From: Albibacterium sp963696875
GTDB lineage: Bacteria; Bacteroidota; Bacteroidia; Sphingobacteriales; Sphingobacteriaceae
Assembly: GCA_963696875.1 (NCBI GenBank)
Contig: CAVOLQ010000001.1
Coordinates: 434,001 to 498,000, forward strand
Direction: 5' to 3'
DNA: 64,000 bases
The stretch's first letter is position 1, and every line of letters starts with the position of its first letter. The notes under the pieces are model-generated. The model searched no databases and had not been told where the DNA came from. It saw only the letters and a program-made list of their open reading frames with translations. Shown here in pieces: positions 6,959 through 15,273 of this stretch. Made by a program: the position numbers and the translations under genes.

Positions 6959-9900
6959 TTATTGTTGAAAAGTATCCATATAGCGCTTTTCTAAGTTTGA
7001 AAATACTTTTTGAATCTCCTCATTAAGTTCCGTTTGGTTAAACTCTTTAGAGACTTCTTGCATTCCATGAAGCGTATACATTCCCAATTGAGTGTTTTCT
7101 CTTTCTAAATTGTTTTTGGCTTGCGCAATGGCGAAGTAATAATTCAAATATTCGCTTATGTATTTGAGGTTGGCAGATAAAATCTTGTTTGCCTTTTCAG
7201 GTTCGCCAACTTTATATAATAGCTCCGCCATTAAATATCTTTGTAACGCTTGCCTTTGCGTATAAATACGTTCTGGAATAACGTCGTTAGCTCGGTTCAT
7301 AACATTACGCGCTTCTTCTGTCTTCCCCTGTGCCAGCAATGAATTAGCCAAAGTAGTGAAGTTATTGATAATGACGTTGATCATTCCATACGATTCATGA
7401 TCTAGGTATTTTGCTTCTTTAATATTTCCCCATGCAAACTTGTTCAGTGTATTGGTATACATTGCAAAAGGGTTGACTTTGTCTGTCATGTTCTCTGGAT
7501 CTGAATTCTCTTGCTTAATAGGCATTAGTCGATAAGCAAATCCTTCTGTATATAGGTAATTATCTAATCCCATAAAATTATCCGTGGGAACCGTAACCGC
7601 AAAATAGATAGGTCTTTCCCAATTATTATGGACCAAAATGTCAAACATTGCAAGGTCTCCTTTCGAAACAGCACCTTTATTATATGTCCAAATCATCCGA
7701 TCAGCAATTCGATCTTGCCACTCTGTTGGAACCACATTATTCTTTAAAACTTCTTCCTTATTGATAGACATTGCAAAATTCCTCGTAGGTAGAAAGTTTT
7801 CTCTTGTTCCATCTGGGTATTGAAATTTGTCTTCATTATTATCCGAGAGTAGGAGAGCTAAAATATCCTTTAAAGCTACATTGCCTTCAATTTTATAATC
7901 TTGAAAACGCAAATAATCCCGATTACCTTGCACAAATTGACGGTTCTCCATGGTAATTGGCAATGCGGCCGATTCATTTACTGGATTTTTCATCTGCCGT
8001 ATATACCAGTCTGCTGTCAGCAAGCTTAAATTTACCACCCTCACGTCCGGTCTTATATTTTCCACCTCTTGAACATACCACAAAGGGTAGGTGTCATTAT
8101 CTCCATAGGTGAACAATATTGCATTGGGTGCGCAAGATTCTAAATAATTTATTGCTAAATCCCTTGCGGTCCATTTCGTCGATCGATCATGATCATTCCA
8201 TCCCTCTTTTGCCATTAAAACCGGTGCAATTAGTAATCCAATCCCCGTCGCCAAAATGCCTGCAGTTTTCGCATTTACCTTTCTTTGTAAAAAATCACTG
8301 ATCCCAACAACGCCTAGGCCTATCCAAATCGCGAAAGCATAGAAAGAACCTGCATAAGCATAATCCCTCTCTCTCGGCTGTAGAGGATTTTGATTTAAAT
8401 AAAGGACGATAGCTAAACCCGTAAAGAAAAAGAGCAAGGCTACAATTCCTGCATCTTTAGGATTGCGTTTAAATTGCCAAAGTGCTCCAATGAAACCCAG
8501 AATCAGAGGTAGGAAAAAGAACGTATTTCTCGAAGGGTTGCTAAGTTCTGCTTCGGGAAGATCACTTTGACCCCCTAAGCGTATCTGATCAATAAATTTA
8601 ATACCGCTTATCCAGTTCCCGTCTGTATAGTTTCCATGTCCCTGTTCGTGATTTTGTCGACCTGCAAAATTCCACATGAAATACCTAGTATACATATGTC
8701 CAATTTGGTAATTGAAGAAAAAGGATAAATTATCGCCAAATGTAGGGTGTTCATTTGGGCCTAAATTTAACCAATCTCTATAAAACTGAACATGACTATC
8801 CTGTCTGCTATATATTCTTGGGAAAAGAGTTTCACGATCATATACATAATCAAACTTTTGGCCAGAAACCTCATATTTAGTATCACCCTTTCGATACGTG
8901 TTTCCACCTATTTTGATATCGATCAATTGAGAATCAAAGTACGGCCCAATTAATAAGGGGTCGTCCCCGTATTGCTCTCTGTTTAAGTAGCTTAAAAAAG
9001 AAAAAGCATTGTCCGGATCGCTATTGTTTAATGTCGGATCGGCCTTAGCTCTAATCAGTATCATTGAAAATGAACTATATCCTATAATGATAAAAGCTAC
9101 ACAAAGGAACGCAAGGTTTAAGCGAGGTTTGTTTTTCTTAATCGAATAAACGATTCCATATACAATGCCAGCAACCAATAAAATAACGAATATCAACACA
9201 CCAATACCGAATCCAGTGCCTAAGCTATTCACAAAGAAGTAATCGAAATAGGCAGCTGCTTTTATTAAATATTGGATAATGCCCCATAAGATAAGTCCCA
9301 GAACGACACAGCCTATTAGCATGGCACTAATAGCTCCTTTAGACGTTGGTGTTTTTGTTTTTCTAAAATAAATAACCAATGCTAAAGCAGGTATGGTTAA
9401 TAAATTTAATAAGTGAACGCCAATAGATAATCCCATGACGTAGGCGATCAAGATGAGCCAACGGTCAGCTCCTGGTTCATCTGCCTGTGCATCCCATTTT
9501 AAAATTGCCCAAAACACAATGGCCGTGCATAAAGACGCCATTGCATATACCTCCGATTCAACAGCCGAAAACCAGAAAGTATCTGAAAAAGTATAAGCCA
9601 AAGCACCTACTACACCTGCACCCATTATTTTTATAAGGGTCGCTTGGTCCATGGATTTATTTTCTTTCGCTAATATTTTCTTGGCCAAGGCAGTAATTGT
9701 CCAAAATAGAAATAAGATGGTGAACGCACTTGAGATGGCAGAGCCGACGTTCATCCAATATGCGAGACGTTCCGTATTGCCAAAAGCAAAATTTGAAAAA
9801 ATATTTTGCAACATCAAAAACAAGGGTGCGCCCGGTTGATGAACAATCTGCATTTTGTAAGCTGCAGCAATAAATTCACCAGCATCCCAAAAACTTGCTG

Positions 9901-9985
9901 TCGGCTCAAGCGTCAAAACATATGTTGCAGTGGCTATTACAAAACAAAACCAGCCTAATACATTATTCAGTTTATTATAATTCAT
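6959..9985 (-). CDS. DUF2723 membrane glycosyltransferase (GT-C fold, TMEM260-like)
   Basis: Product of 1008 residues. The N-terminal part carries multiple membrane spans (from about residue 8) and the DUF2723 hallmark segment LEPTASFWDAGEFIAAAYKMQIVHQPGAPLF (about 26-56), whose acidic WDAGE motif corresponds to the catalytic region of GT-C enzymes. A large soluble middle part is followed by a C-terminal TPR-like helical region (about 850-1000). The human relative TMEM260 is a protein O-mannosyltransferase (CAZy GT117). A role in glycosylating exported proteins is therefore likely, but the sugar and targets are inferred. The gene stands alone between two terminators. Confidence 0.85.
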   Translation of the reverse strand: MNYNKLNNVLGWFCFVIATATYVLTLEPTASFWDAGEFIAAAYKMQIVHQPGAPLFLMLQNIFSNFAFGNTERLAYWMNVGSAISSAFTILFLFWTITALAKKILAKENKSMDQATLIKIMGAGVVGALAYTFSDTFWFSAVESEVYAMASLCTAIVFWAILKWDAQADEPGADRWLILIAYVMGLSIGVHLLNLLTIPALALVIYFRKTKTPTSKGAISAMLIGCVVLGLILWGIIQYLIKAAAYFDYFFVNSLGTGFGIGVLIFVILLVAGIVYGIVYSIKKNKPRLNLAFLCVAFIIIGYSSFSMILIRAKADPTLNNSDPDNAFSFLSYLNREQYGDDPLLIGPYFDSQLIDIKIGGNTYRKGDTKYEVSGQKFDYVYDRETLFPRIYSRQDSHVQFYRDWLNLGPNEHPTFGDNLSFFFNYQIGHMYTRYFMWNFAGRQNHEQGHGNYTDGNWISGIKFIDQIRLGGQSDLPEAELSNPSRNTFFFLPLILGFIGALWQFKRNPKDAGIVALLFFFTGLAIVLYLNQNPLQPRERDYAYAGSFYAFAIWIGLGVVGISDFLQRKVNAKTAGILATGIGLLIAPVLMAKEGWNDHDRSTKWTARDLAINYLESCAPNAILFTYGDNDTYPLWYVQEVENIRPDVRVVNLSLLTADWYIRQMKNPVNESAALPITMENRQFVQGNRDYLRFQDYKIEGNVALKDILALLLSDNNEDKFQYPDGTRENFLPTRNFAMSINKEEVLKNNVVPTEWQDRIADRMIWTYNKGAVSKGDLAMFDILVHNNWERPIYFAVTVPTDNFMGLDNYLYTEGFAYRLMPIKQENSDPENMTDKVNPFAMYTNTLNKFAWGNIKEAKYLDHESYGMINVIINNFTTLANSLLAQGKTEEARNVMNRANDVIPERIYTQRQALQRYLMAELLYKVGEPEKANKILSANLKYISEYLNYYFAIAQAKNNLERENTQLGMYTLHGMQEVSKEFNQTELNEEIQKVFSNLEKRYMDTFQQ

Positions 9986-10106
9986 AATTTAAAATGATGT
10001 CATTTCTTAAATACGCTTCGAAAATAAGTATTTGTATTGAAATAGAGCCCAATATATTTCTATAATTAGGTTTTTGAGGGAAAGTGATAATAAAAAGTAA
10101 AATATT

Positions 10107-10138
10107 TTTGTTTTCAATAAAATAACGCTCTATATTTG
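10107..10138 (+). promoter_or_regulatory. Promoter of tRNA-Gln
   Basis: TTTG (10107-10110), a 20-base spacer and TATATTTG (10131-10138) form a full Bacteroidota promoter. Predicted transcription start is near 10145, about 31 bases before the tRNA. The strength and absence of another clear promoter suggest it may also feed prs by read-through. Confidence 0.8.
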
Positions 10139-10175
10139 CAGACCGTTTGCGAATAGGTATAAAAAAACACTTATT

Positions 10176-10246
10176 TGCCCGATAGTATAAGGGTAGTACA
10201 TCTGATTTTGGTTCAGATGGTCTAGGTTCGAATCCTGGTCGGGCAA
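10176..10246 (+). tRNA. tRNA-Gln (anticodon TTG)
   Basis: A 71-base cloverleaf with acceptor TGCCCGA pairing TCGGGCA, anticodon stem TCTGA/TCAGA, loop TTTTGGT with anticodon TTG, and T-loop TTCGAAT. CCA is not encoded. Confidence 0.96.
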
Positions 10247-10257
10247 CTACAAAAATG

Positions 10258-10290
10258 AAACTCGGATCGTATTTCGGTTCGAGTTTTTTA
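10258..10290 (+). terminator. Terminator after tRNA-Gln
   Basis: AACTCGGATCG pairs with CGGTTCGAGTT (two wobbles) around a five-base loop and is followed by TTTTTAA. It ends 15 bases before the prs ATG, so prs expression may depend on read-through. Confidence 0.7.
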
Positions 10291-10305
10291 ATTCAATCTT
10301 AGGCC

Positions 10306-11253
10306 ATGTCATCACAATACAACAAGGTTAAACTTTTCGCCGGATCCGGCACAGAGGAATTAGCTGAAAAAATTGCTGAATCATACGGAAAAGCACTTGG
10401 GGATAAAACTCTAGCTCGTTTCAGTGATGGTGAAATTCAACCTTTCTATAACGAATCTGTTAGAGGGAATGACGTTTTTCTTATACAATCTACAAATACA
10501 CCAAGTGATAACTTATTAGAGTTATTGTTGATGATTGACGCGGCTAGACGTGCATCTGCCCATTATATTACTGCGGTAGTCCCTTATTTCGGCTATGCTC
10601 GTCAAGATCGTAAGGATAAACCAAGGGTAGCAATCGGTGCAAAGATGATTGCCAATTTGATTACAGCTGCAGGGGCTCATCGAATCATGACCATGGATCT
10701 TCACGCTGCCCAAATACAAGGCTTTTTTGATATCCCTGTAGATCATTTAGATGCATCTGTAATTTTTGTACCCTATATTAAGTCTTTAAACTTACCAAAC
10801 ATAACCATTGCATCTCCTGATATGGGGGGATCTCATAGGGCGAGAACCTTTGCAAAGTTCTTTAACGCAGAAGTGGTTATTTGTGATAAACAAAGAAAGC
10901 GTGCCAATGAAGTTGAATCAATGTCCATTATTGGAGATGTCACAGGTCAAGATATCGTGTTGATCGATGATATTGTTGATACTGCAGGTACTTTATCTAA
11001 AGCCGCTTCTTTAATTATGGAGAATGGTGCAAGCAGCGTACGCGCAGTCTGTACACATCCAGTTTTATCGGGTAAAGCTTATGAAACTATTGAGAATTCT
11101 GCTTTGACTGAATTGATCGTAACGGATACAATTCAATTGAAGCAAAAAAGCAGTAAGATAAGAGTTTTATCGACGGCTGATCTGTTTGCCAGTGCGATCA
11201 CAAATGTGAATGAGCATGGTTCAATCAGTAATTTGTTCCAAATAAACATATAA
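10306..11253 (+). CDS. prs: Ribose-phosphate pyrophosphokinase
   Basis: Makes PRPP from ribose-5-phosphate and ATP in the cytoplasm for nucleotide, His and Trp synthesis. The 315 residues match class I PRPP synthetases. Visible are the flexible-loop YARQDRKDKPR (about 98-108), the DLHAAQIQGFFDIPVDHL segment (about 128-145) and the PRPP-binding DIVLIDDIVDTAGTL (about 218-232). It is followed after 16 bp by rplY, the gene order prs-rplY-pth seen in many bacteria, linking PRPP supply with translation genes. Confidence 0.97.
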   Translation: MSSQYNKVKLFAGSGTEELAEKIAESYGKALGDKTLARFSDGEIQPFYNESVRGNDVFLIQSTNTPSDNLLELLLMIDAARRASAHYITAVVPYFGYARQDRKDKPRVAIGAKMIANLITAAGAHRIMTMDLHAAQIQGFFDIPVDHLDASVIFVPYIKSLNLPNITIASPDMGGSHRARTFAKFFNAEVVICDKQRKRANEVESMSIIGDVTGQDIVLIDDIVDTAGTLSKAASLIMENGASSVRAVCTHPVLSGKAYETIENSALTELIVTDTIQLKQKSSKIRVLSTADLFASAITNVNEHGSISNLFQINI

Positions 11254-11269
11254 CATAAAATAAATAAAA

Positions 11270-11857
11270 ATGAAATCTATTGCTATTAGCGGTTCTCCAA
11301 GAGAGAACGTAGGGAAAAGAGATGCTAAGGAGCTGCGTTACAAAGGTTTAGTACCTGCAGTTCTTTATGGTGGTGAAAGCCAATCCCACTTTTCCGTGTC
11401 CGCAGCTGATTTGAGACCATTGGTTTATAGTCCTGATGCGCAATTTGTAGAGCTTGATATTGCTGGCAAAAAATACAAGGCAATTGCTCAAGAAATTCAA
11501 TTTCATCCTTTGAATGAACAAGTTGTACACATCGACTTCTTACAACTTTTTGATGATAAGGTTGTTGCGATGAATATTCCTATCAAATTAACCGGAGTTT
11601 CACCAGGTGTTAGAGCCGGTGGAAAATTAACTCAGAAGCTACGCGCTTTGCGTGTTAAGTCATTGCCGAACGATATGCCTCAATTCATTGAAGTGAAAAT
11701 CGGGCACTTAGAAGTAGGTAAATCTGTTCGCGTTGAAGAAATAAAAGTTGAAAATGTGAAGATTCTTAATAATTCTGATGACACAATTGTTTCTGTAGGA
11801 ATGTCGCGTGCTTTACGTCAAGCAGAGCAGGAAGCTGCTGCAGCAAGTAAAAAATAA
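11270..11857 (+). CDS. rplY: 50S ribosomal protein bL25 (CTC form)
   Basis: Binds 5S rRNA in the large ribosomal subunit. At 195 residues this is the long two-domain CTC version. The N-terminal L25 beta-barrel (about 1-90, SGSPRENVGKRDAKELRYKG, LVPAVLYGG) is followed by the TL5/CTC C-terminal beta domain (about 95-180). The Ala/Glu-rich tail ends in KK. It lies 16 bp after prs and is closed by a very long terminator hairpin. Confidence 0.95.
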   Translation: MKSIAISGSPRENVGKRDAKELRYKGLVPAVLYGGESQSHFSVSAADLRPLVYSPDAQFVELDIAGKKYKAIAQEIQFHPLNEQVVHIDFLQLFDDKVVAMNIPIKLTGVSPGVRAGGKLTQKLRALRVKSLPNDMPQFIEVKIGHLEVGKSVRVEEIKVENVKILNNSDDTIVSVGMSRALRQAEQEAAAASKK

Positions 11858-11865
11858 GGGTTTAT

Positions 11866-11921
11866 TTCTCAATAACAAAAAAAGCAGCTTCTTAGGGAGC
11901 TGCTTTTTTTGTTATTGAGAA
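11866..11921. terminator. Terminator after rplY with a perfect 24-bp stem
   Basis: Arms 11866-11889 and 11898-11921 are perfectly complementary, including seven A/T pairs next to the GCAGCT/AGCTGC core, around the eight-base loop TCTTAGGG. It begins 9 bases after the rplY stop and should work in either direction. Confidence 0.85.
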
Positions 11922-12053
11922 TGTGTATTTTTATGAATCACAACATAGAAAAATTGAACAGTAAACGGAAAGACACAATTACTATGTATTTCGAAAAAAC
12001 TGACCTACTTAATATTAATTGTTATTTTTGAATAAATTAATTGAAAGGAAAGA

Positions 12054-12614
12054 ATGAAGTTTCTCATAGTTGGATTAGGGAATATTGGACCTGAATATGC
12101 TGATACGCGACATAATATAGGGTTTATGGTTGCAGATGAGCTGGTGAAACAAGCCGATGCAAGTTTTTCAACCTTACGGCATGCCTATTATTCGGAATTT
12201 AAATTTAAAGGAAAGGTCGTCCATGTGATCAAGCCAACCACCTACATGAACCTAAGTGGGAAGGCGGTAAATTATTGGATGAATGAACTTAAAATTCCAT
12301 TGGAAAATGTATTGGTAATAGTAGATGATATAGCCATTCCCTTTGGAAAAATCAGACTGAAACCAAAAGGGGGAAATGCCGGGCACAACGGATTGAAGAG
12401 CATTGAAGCCCTATGCGGAGGCCAGAACTATCCGCGTTTACGCTTTGGAGTAGGCGATTCCTTCACACGAGGAAGGCAAGCTGATTATGTACTCAGTGGC
12501 TTTGAAAATGATGAATTGATGGATCTTCCAGCCTTAATTGAAGAATCCGTGAAAGTAATTCATAGCTTTATGGCTATAGGCATTGAATTGACGATGACAA
12601 GGTATAATAAATAA
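12054..12614 (+). CDS. pth: Peptidyl-tRNA hydrolase
   Basis: Releases tRNA from peptidyl-tRNAs that drop off the ribosome. It has 186 residues of the bacterial Pth fold with all key residues: Asn10 in GLGNIG, catalytic His20 in TRHNIGF, the KPTTYMNLSG motif (about 61-70) and the VDDIAIPFGKIRLKPKGGNAGHNGLKSI segment (about 91-118). A purine-rich GAAAGGAAAG just before the ATG may help initiation. A TATTTTTG -7 element at 12023-12030 fits its own promoter. The ArsC-like gene follows after 11 bp. Confidence 0.96.
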   Translation: MKFLIVGLGNIGPEYADTRHNIGFMVADELVKQADASFSTLRHAYYSEFKFKGKVVHVIKPTTYMNLSGKAVNYWMNELKIPLENVLVIVDDIAIPFGKIRLKPKGGNAGHNGLKSIEALCGGQNYPRLRFGVGDSFTRGRQADYVLSGFENDELMDLPALIEESVKVIHSFMAIGIELTMTRYNK

Positions 12615-12625
12615 CACAAGGTGAT

Positions 12626-12973
12626 ATGATTGTTTATGGAATAAAAAACTGCAATACCGTTAAAAAGGCATTACACTGGCTGAAAGAACATAATATTGAC
12701 CACCAGTTTCACGACTATAAAAAGCTGGGAATTACAGCTGAGAAAATCAGAGAATGGCAAGACACGGTCTCTTGGGAATTATTGATTAATAAGCGAGGCA
12801 CCACCTGGAGGAAGTTGAGTGCCGAAGTTCAAGAGCAGGTTACAAATGCTGAGGCCGCGAAAGATGTAATGATAGCACAAACAAGCCTAATAAAGCGGCC
12901 AATCATTGAAACCAAAGATCATTTGATAGTTGGTTTTGATGAAAATGAATATCAGAGCAAGCTCATTAGTTAA
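12626..12973 (+). CDS. ArsC/Spx-family (YffB-like) reductase
   Basis: Product of 115 residues with the thioredoxin-like ArsC fold. The active cysteine is Cys9 in KNCNTVKKA. A second Cys in a CxxC arrangement is absent, as in the YffB and arsenate-reductase branches. The RGTTWRKL segment near 55-62 matches the family. These proteins are often called arsenate reductase, but YffB-type members are probably glutathione- or thiol-dependent reductases of unknown substrate. No ars genes are nearby, so a role in arsenic resistance is not supported. It is translated with pth (11-bp gap). Confidence 0.88.
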   Translation: MIVYGIKNCNTVKKALHWLKEHNIDHQFHDYKKLGITAEKIREWQDTVSWELLINKRGTTWRKLSAEVQEQVTNAEAAKDVMIAQTSLIKRPIIETKDHLIVGFDENEYQSKLIS

Positions 12974-13022
12974 GTGGTTTGTTGAATTCCATTTGTTTTG
13001 AGCTTAATTATTACTATTTACG

Positions 13023-13113
13023 ATGAAGCCATCAGGAATTAACAATACATACATGAGAAAAGAATAAACACTAATGCAGCTTTATCACCGTTAAAAAAAA
13101 CAAAATTATTCCG
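13023..13113 (+). repeat. ATG-to-ATG intergenic repeat, copy B (91 bp)
   Basis: It starts at ATGAAGCCATCA and ends in ACAAAATTATTCCG directly before the ATG of the M1 peptidase. Both ends and the right arm GCAGCTTTATCACC match the tandem copies at 32910-33100, while the centre has diverged. GATGAAGC and GCTTTATC can pair (one G-U), reproducing the outer stem of the other copies with changed bases. Its length is 1 modulo 3, as in the other two copies. Confidence 0.65.
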
Positions 13114-15087
13114 ATGAAAATTGATAAAAACATGAGATTTACGTTGATTACCCTGGCATTTTCGCTTTTATTTTATTCCACTCATACTTTTGGACAACAG
13201 AAAGTAGATAGCCATTACGATTATGTTGAAGCCTTTAGACCTAATTTTTATACTTCTAATGGGAACGAATTTCGTTCTGCTAGTGGTAAACCAGGTCCCA
13301 GCTATTGGCAAAACACAGTTGATTATGACATTTCAGTTAATTTGAACGAAAAGAGTCGAGTTATTTCAGGTTCTGTTTTGGCTCGTTATGTGAATAATAG
13401 TCCCGACCAATTGGAGTTCATGTGGTTTCAATTGGATCAAAATATGTTTGAAAAAGATTCTAGAGGAAATGCCATTATTCCACAAACGGGGAGCCGATAC
13501 GGTGCGGAAAATAGAGACTTTAATGGAGGCTATACTATCGAATCTGTAAAAACGGCAAGTGGTGTAGATTTAATTTACCATATCAGTGACACTAGGATGC
13601 AAGTTTATTTACCCGAGGAATTGAAAGCAAATGGAGGGGAAGTTAGTATAAAAATAGCTTATTCTTATACTGTTCCTCAATACGGTTCTGATCGAACCGG
13701 AATATTAGCAACCAAGAAAGGTGATATTTTTGCAATTGCACAATGGTATCCCCGAGTTGCAGTTTATGACGATATATATGGGTGGAATACGCTTCCCTAT
13801 ACTGGCCCTGGAGAATTCTATTTAGAATACGGAGATATAAACATATCTATTACGGTACCTCGTGAACATATCGTGGTAGCAGGAGGTGAGCTTTTGAATC
13901 CTGAAGAAGTGTATACTAAAGAGCAATTAAAGCGTTGGGAGTTTGCTAAGAATAGCGATAAAACAATTATGATCCGCACTCCAGCGGAGGTAGGCCAAAG
14001 TTCTTCAAGACCGACTGGAGCTAAGGCCTTAACTTGGAAGTTCAAACTGGATAATACACGCGATGTCGCATGGGCTTCTTCCCCTGCTTTCATAGTGGAT
14101 GCAGCAAGGATCAATTTAGAAGACGGCAAAACCGCGCTTGCAATTTCAGCCTATCCCGAAGAAAGCTATGGGGGCAATGCCTGGGAAAGATCAACCGAGT
14201 ATGTAAAAGCTTCCATCGAGGGCTACTCAAAAAGATGGTTTAATTACCCATATCCAGTAGCAGTCAATGTTGCTGCAAATCTGGGAGGGATGGAATATCC
14301 CGCGATTGTATTTTGTGGAAATAAAGCAAAAGGAGAAAGCCTTTGGAGTGTAACCGACCATGAATTCGGACATATCTGGTTTCCCATGATTGTGGGCAGT
14401 AATGAGCGGGTGCACGGTTGGATGGACGAAGGCTTTAATACCTTTATTAATGATATATCAACCGCTGACTTTAATGGTGGGGAATATAATAAACCCGCAC
14501 CTGATGAGAATAGGAGGGCGGCAGTCATGACCAACCCTATACTAGAGCCCGTTATGTCTACACCCATGGCAATGAATGAAAGGCATATTGGCCTCTTAGT
14601 TTATTACAAACCCGCTTTGGGATTAAAGCTTTTAAGATCTCATATCCTTGGCAAAGAGCGCTTTGATCGGGCTTTTCGTACGTATATCGACTATTGGAAA
14701 TACAAGCATCCTACGCCAGAAGATTTTTTTCGAACCATGGAAAATGTCGCTGGAGAAAACTTGCAATGGTTTTGGCGCGCATGGTTTCAGAATAATTGGA
14801 GACTTGATCAAAGTATTGCCGGTGTCAAGTATGTGAATAATATTCCTTCAAATGGCGCAATAATTACCATAGAAAATTTGGATAAAATGGCCATGCCGGT
14901 CTTATTAGAGATCACAACCAAAAGTGGGAAAAAGGAACGTGTAACTATCCCAGTTGAAGTTTGGGAACGGAATAAGTCTTGGGAATACGTTTACCCGTCA
15001 AATGAAGCGCTCTCAAGAGTTCAAATTGACCCTGATAAGGAGTTTCCTGATCATCATCCACAGAATAACACCTGGACAGCAAGATAG
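13114..15087 (+). CDS. Secreted M1-family zinc metallopeptidase
   Basis: Product of 657 residues with a signal peptide (1 to about 27, ending TFGQQ; the alternative start Met7 would also leave a signal). A beta-rich N-terminal domain is followed by the catalytic domain with the exopeptidase motif GGMEYP (about 391-396), the zinc site HEFGH (about 416-420) and the third ligand in WMDEGF (about 439). An aminopeptidase acting in the periplasm or at the surface is expected. The C-terminus lacks an obvious type IX sorting domain. Its start codon is the last element of an intergenic repeat (13023-13113). Confidence 0.92.
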   Translation: MKIDKNMRFTLITLAFSLLFYSTHTFGQQKVDSHYDYVEAFRPNFYTSNGNEFRSASGKPGPSYWQNTVDYDISVNLNEKSRVISGSVLARYVNNSPDQLEFMWFQLDQNMFEKDSRGNAIIPQTGSRYGAENRDFNGGYTIESVKTASGVDLIYHISDTRMQVYLPEELKANGGEVSIKIAYSYTVPQYGSDRTGILATKKGDIFAIAQWYPRVAVYDDIYGWNTLPYTGPGEFYLEYGDINISITVPREHIVVAGGELLNPEEVYTKEQLKRWEFAKNSDKTIMIRTPAEVGQSSSRPTGAKALTWKFKLDNTRDVAWASSPAFIVDAARINLEDGKTALAISAYPEESYGGNAWERSTEYVKASIEGYSKRWFNYPYPVAVNVAANLGGMEYPAIVFCGNKAKGESLWSVTDHEFGHIWFPMIVGSNERVHGWMDEGFNTFINDISTADFNGGEYNKPAPDENRRAAVMTNPILEPVMSTPMAMNERHIGLLVYYKPALGLKLLRSHILGKERFDRAFRTYIDYWKYKHPTPEDFFRTMENVAGENLQWFWRAWFQNNWRLDQSIAGVKYVNNIPSNGAIITIENLDKMAMPVLLEITTKSGKKERVTIPVEVWERNKSWEYVYPSNEALSRVQIDPDKEFPDHHPQNNTWTAR

Positions 15088-15273
15088 TGAGTCCTCTATC
15101 ATTCTCTGATTAACCAAGGTATTTGACTAGGCCTCGGCTTAGGAGTGTCGCAGAAAGGGTTAATTTGGTGCAATCCTTTCTAAAAGCTGGTTGCAATTTT
15201 CGTTGAGCAAATCAACAAGAGACGCGAAAGCTATCGATTATGGCAGATTAAGCCACTTGCTGAGGCTAATTAT

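Noticed and set aside
12626..12973. Arsenate reductase of an ars operon
   Set aside because: Only one active cysteine in the YffB-like context and no arsenic transport or regulatory genes nearby.
13023..15087. Leader peptide MKPSGINNTYMRKE upstream of the M1 peptidase
   Set aside because: The frame matches the other repeat copies only in its first four codons and has no independent initiation signal.
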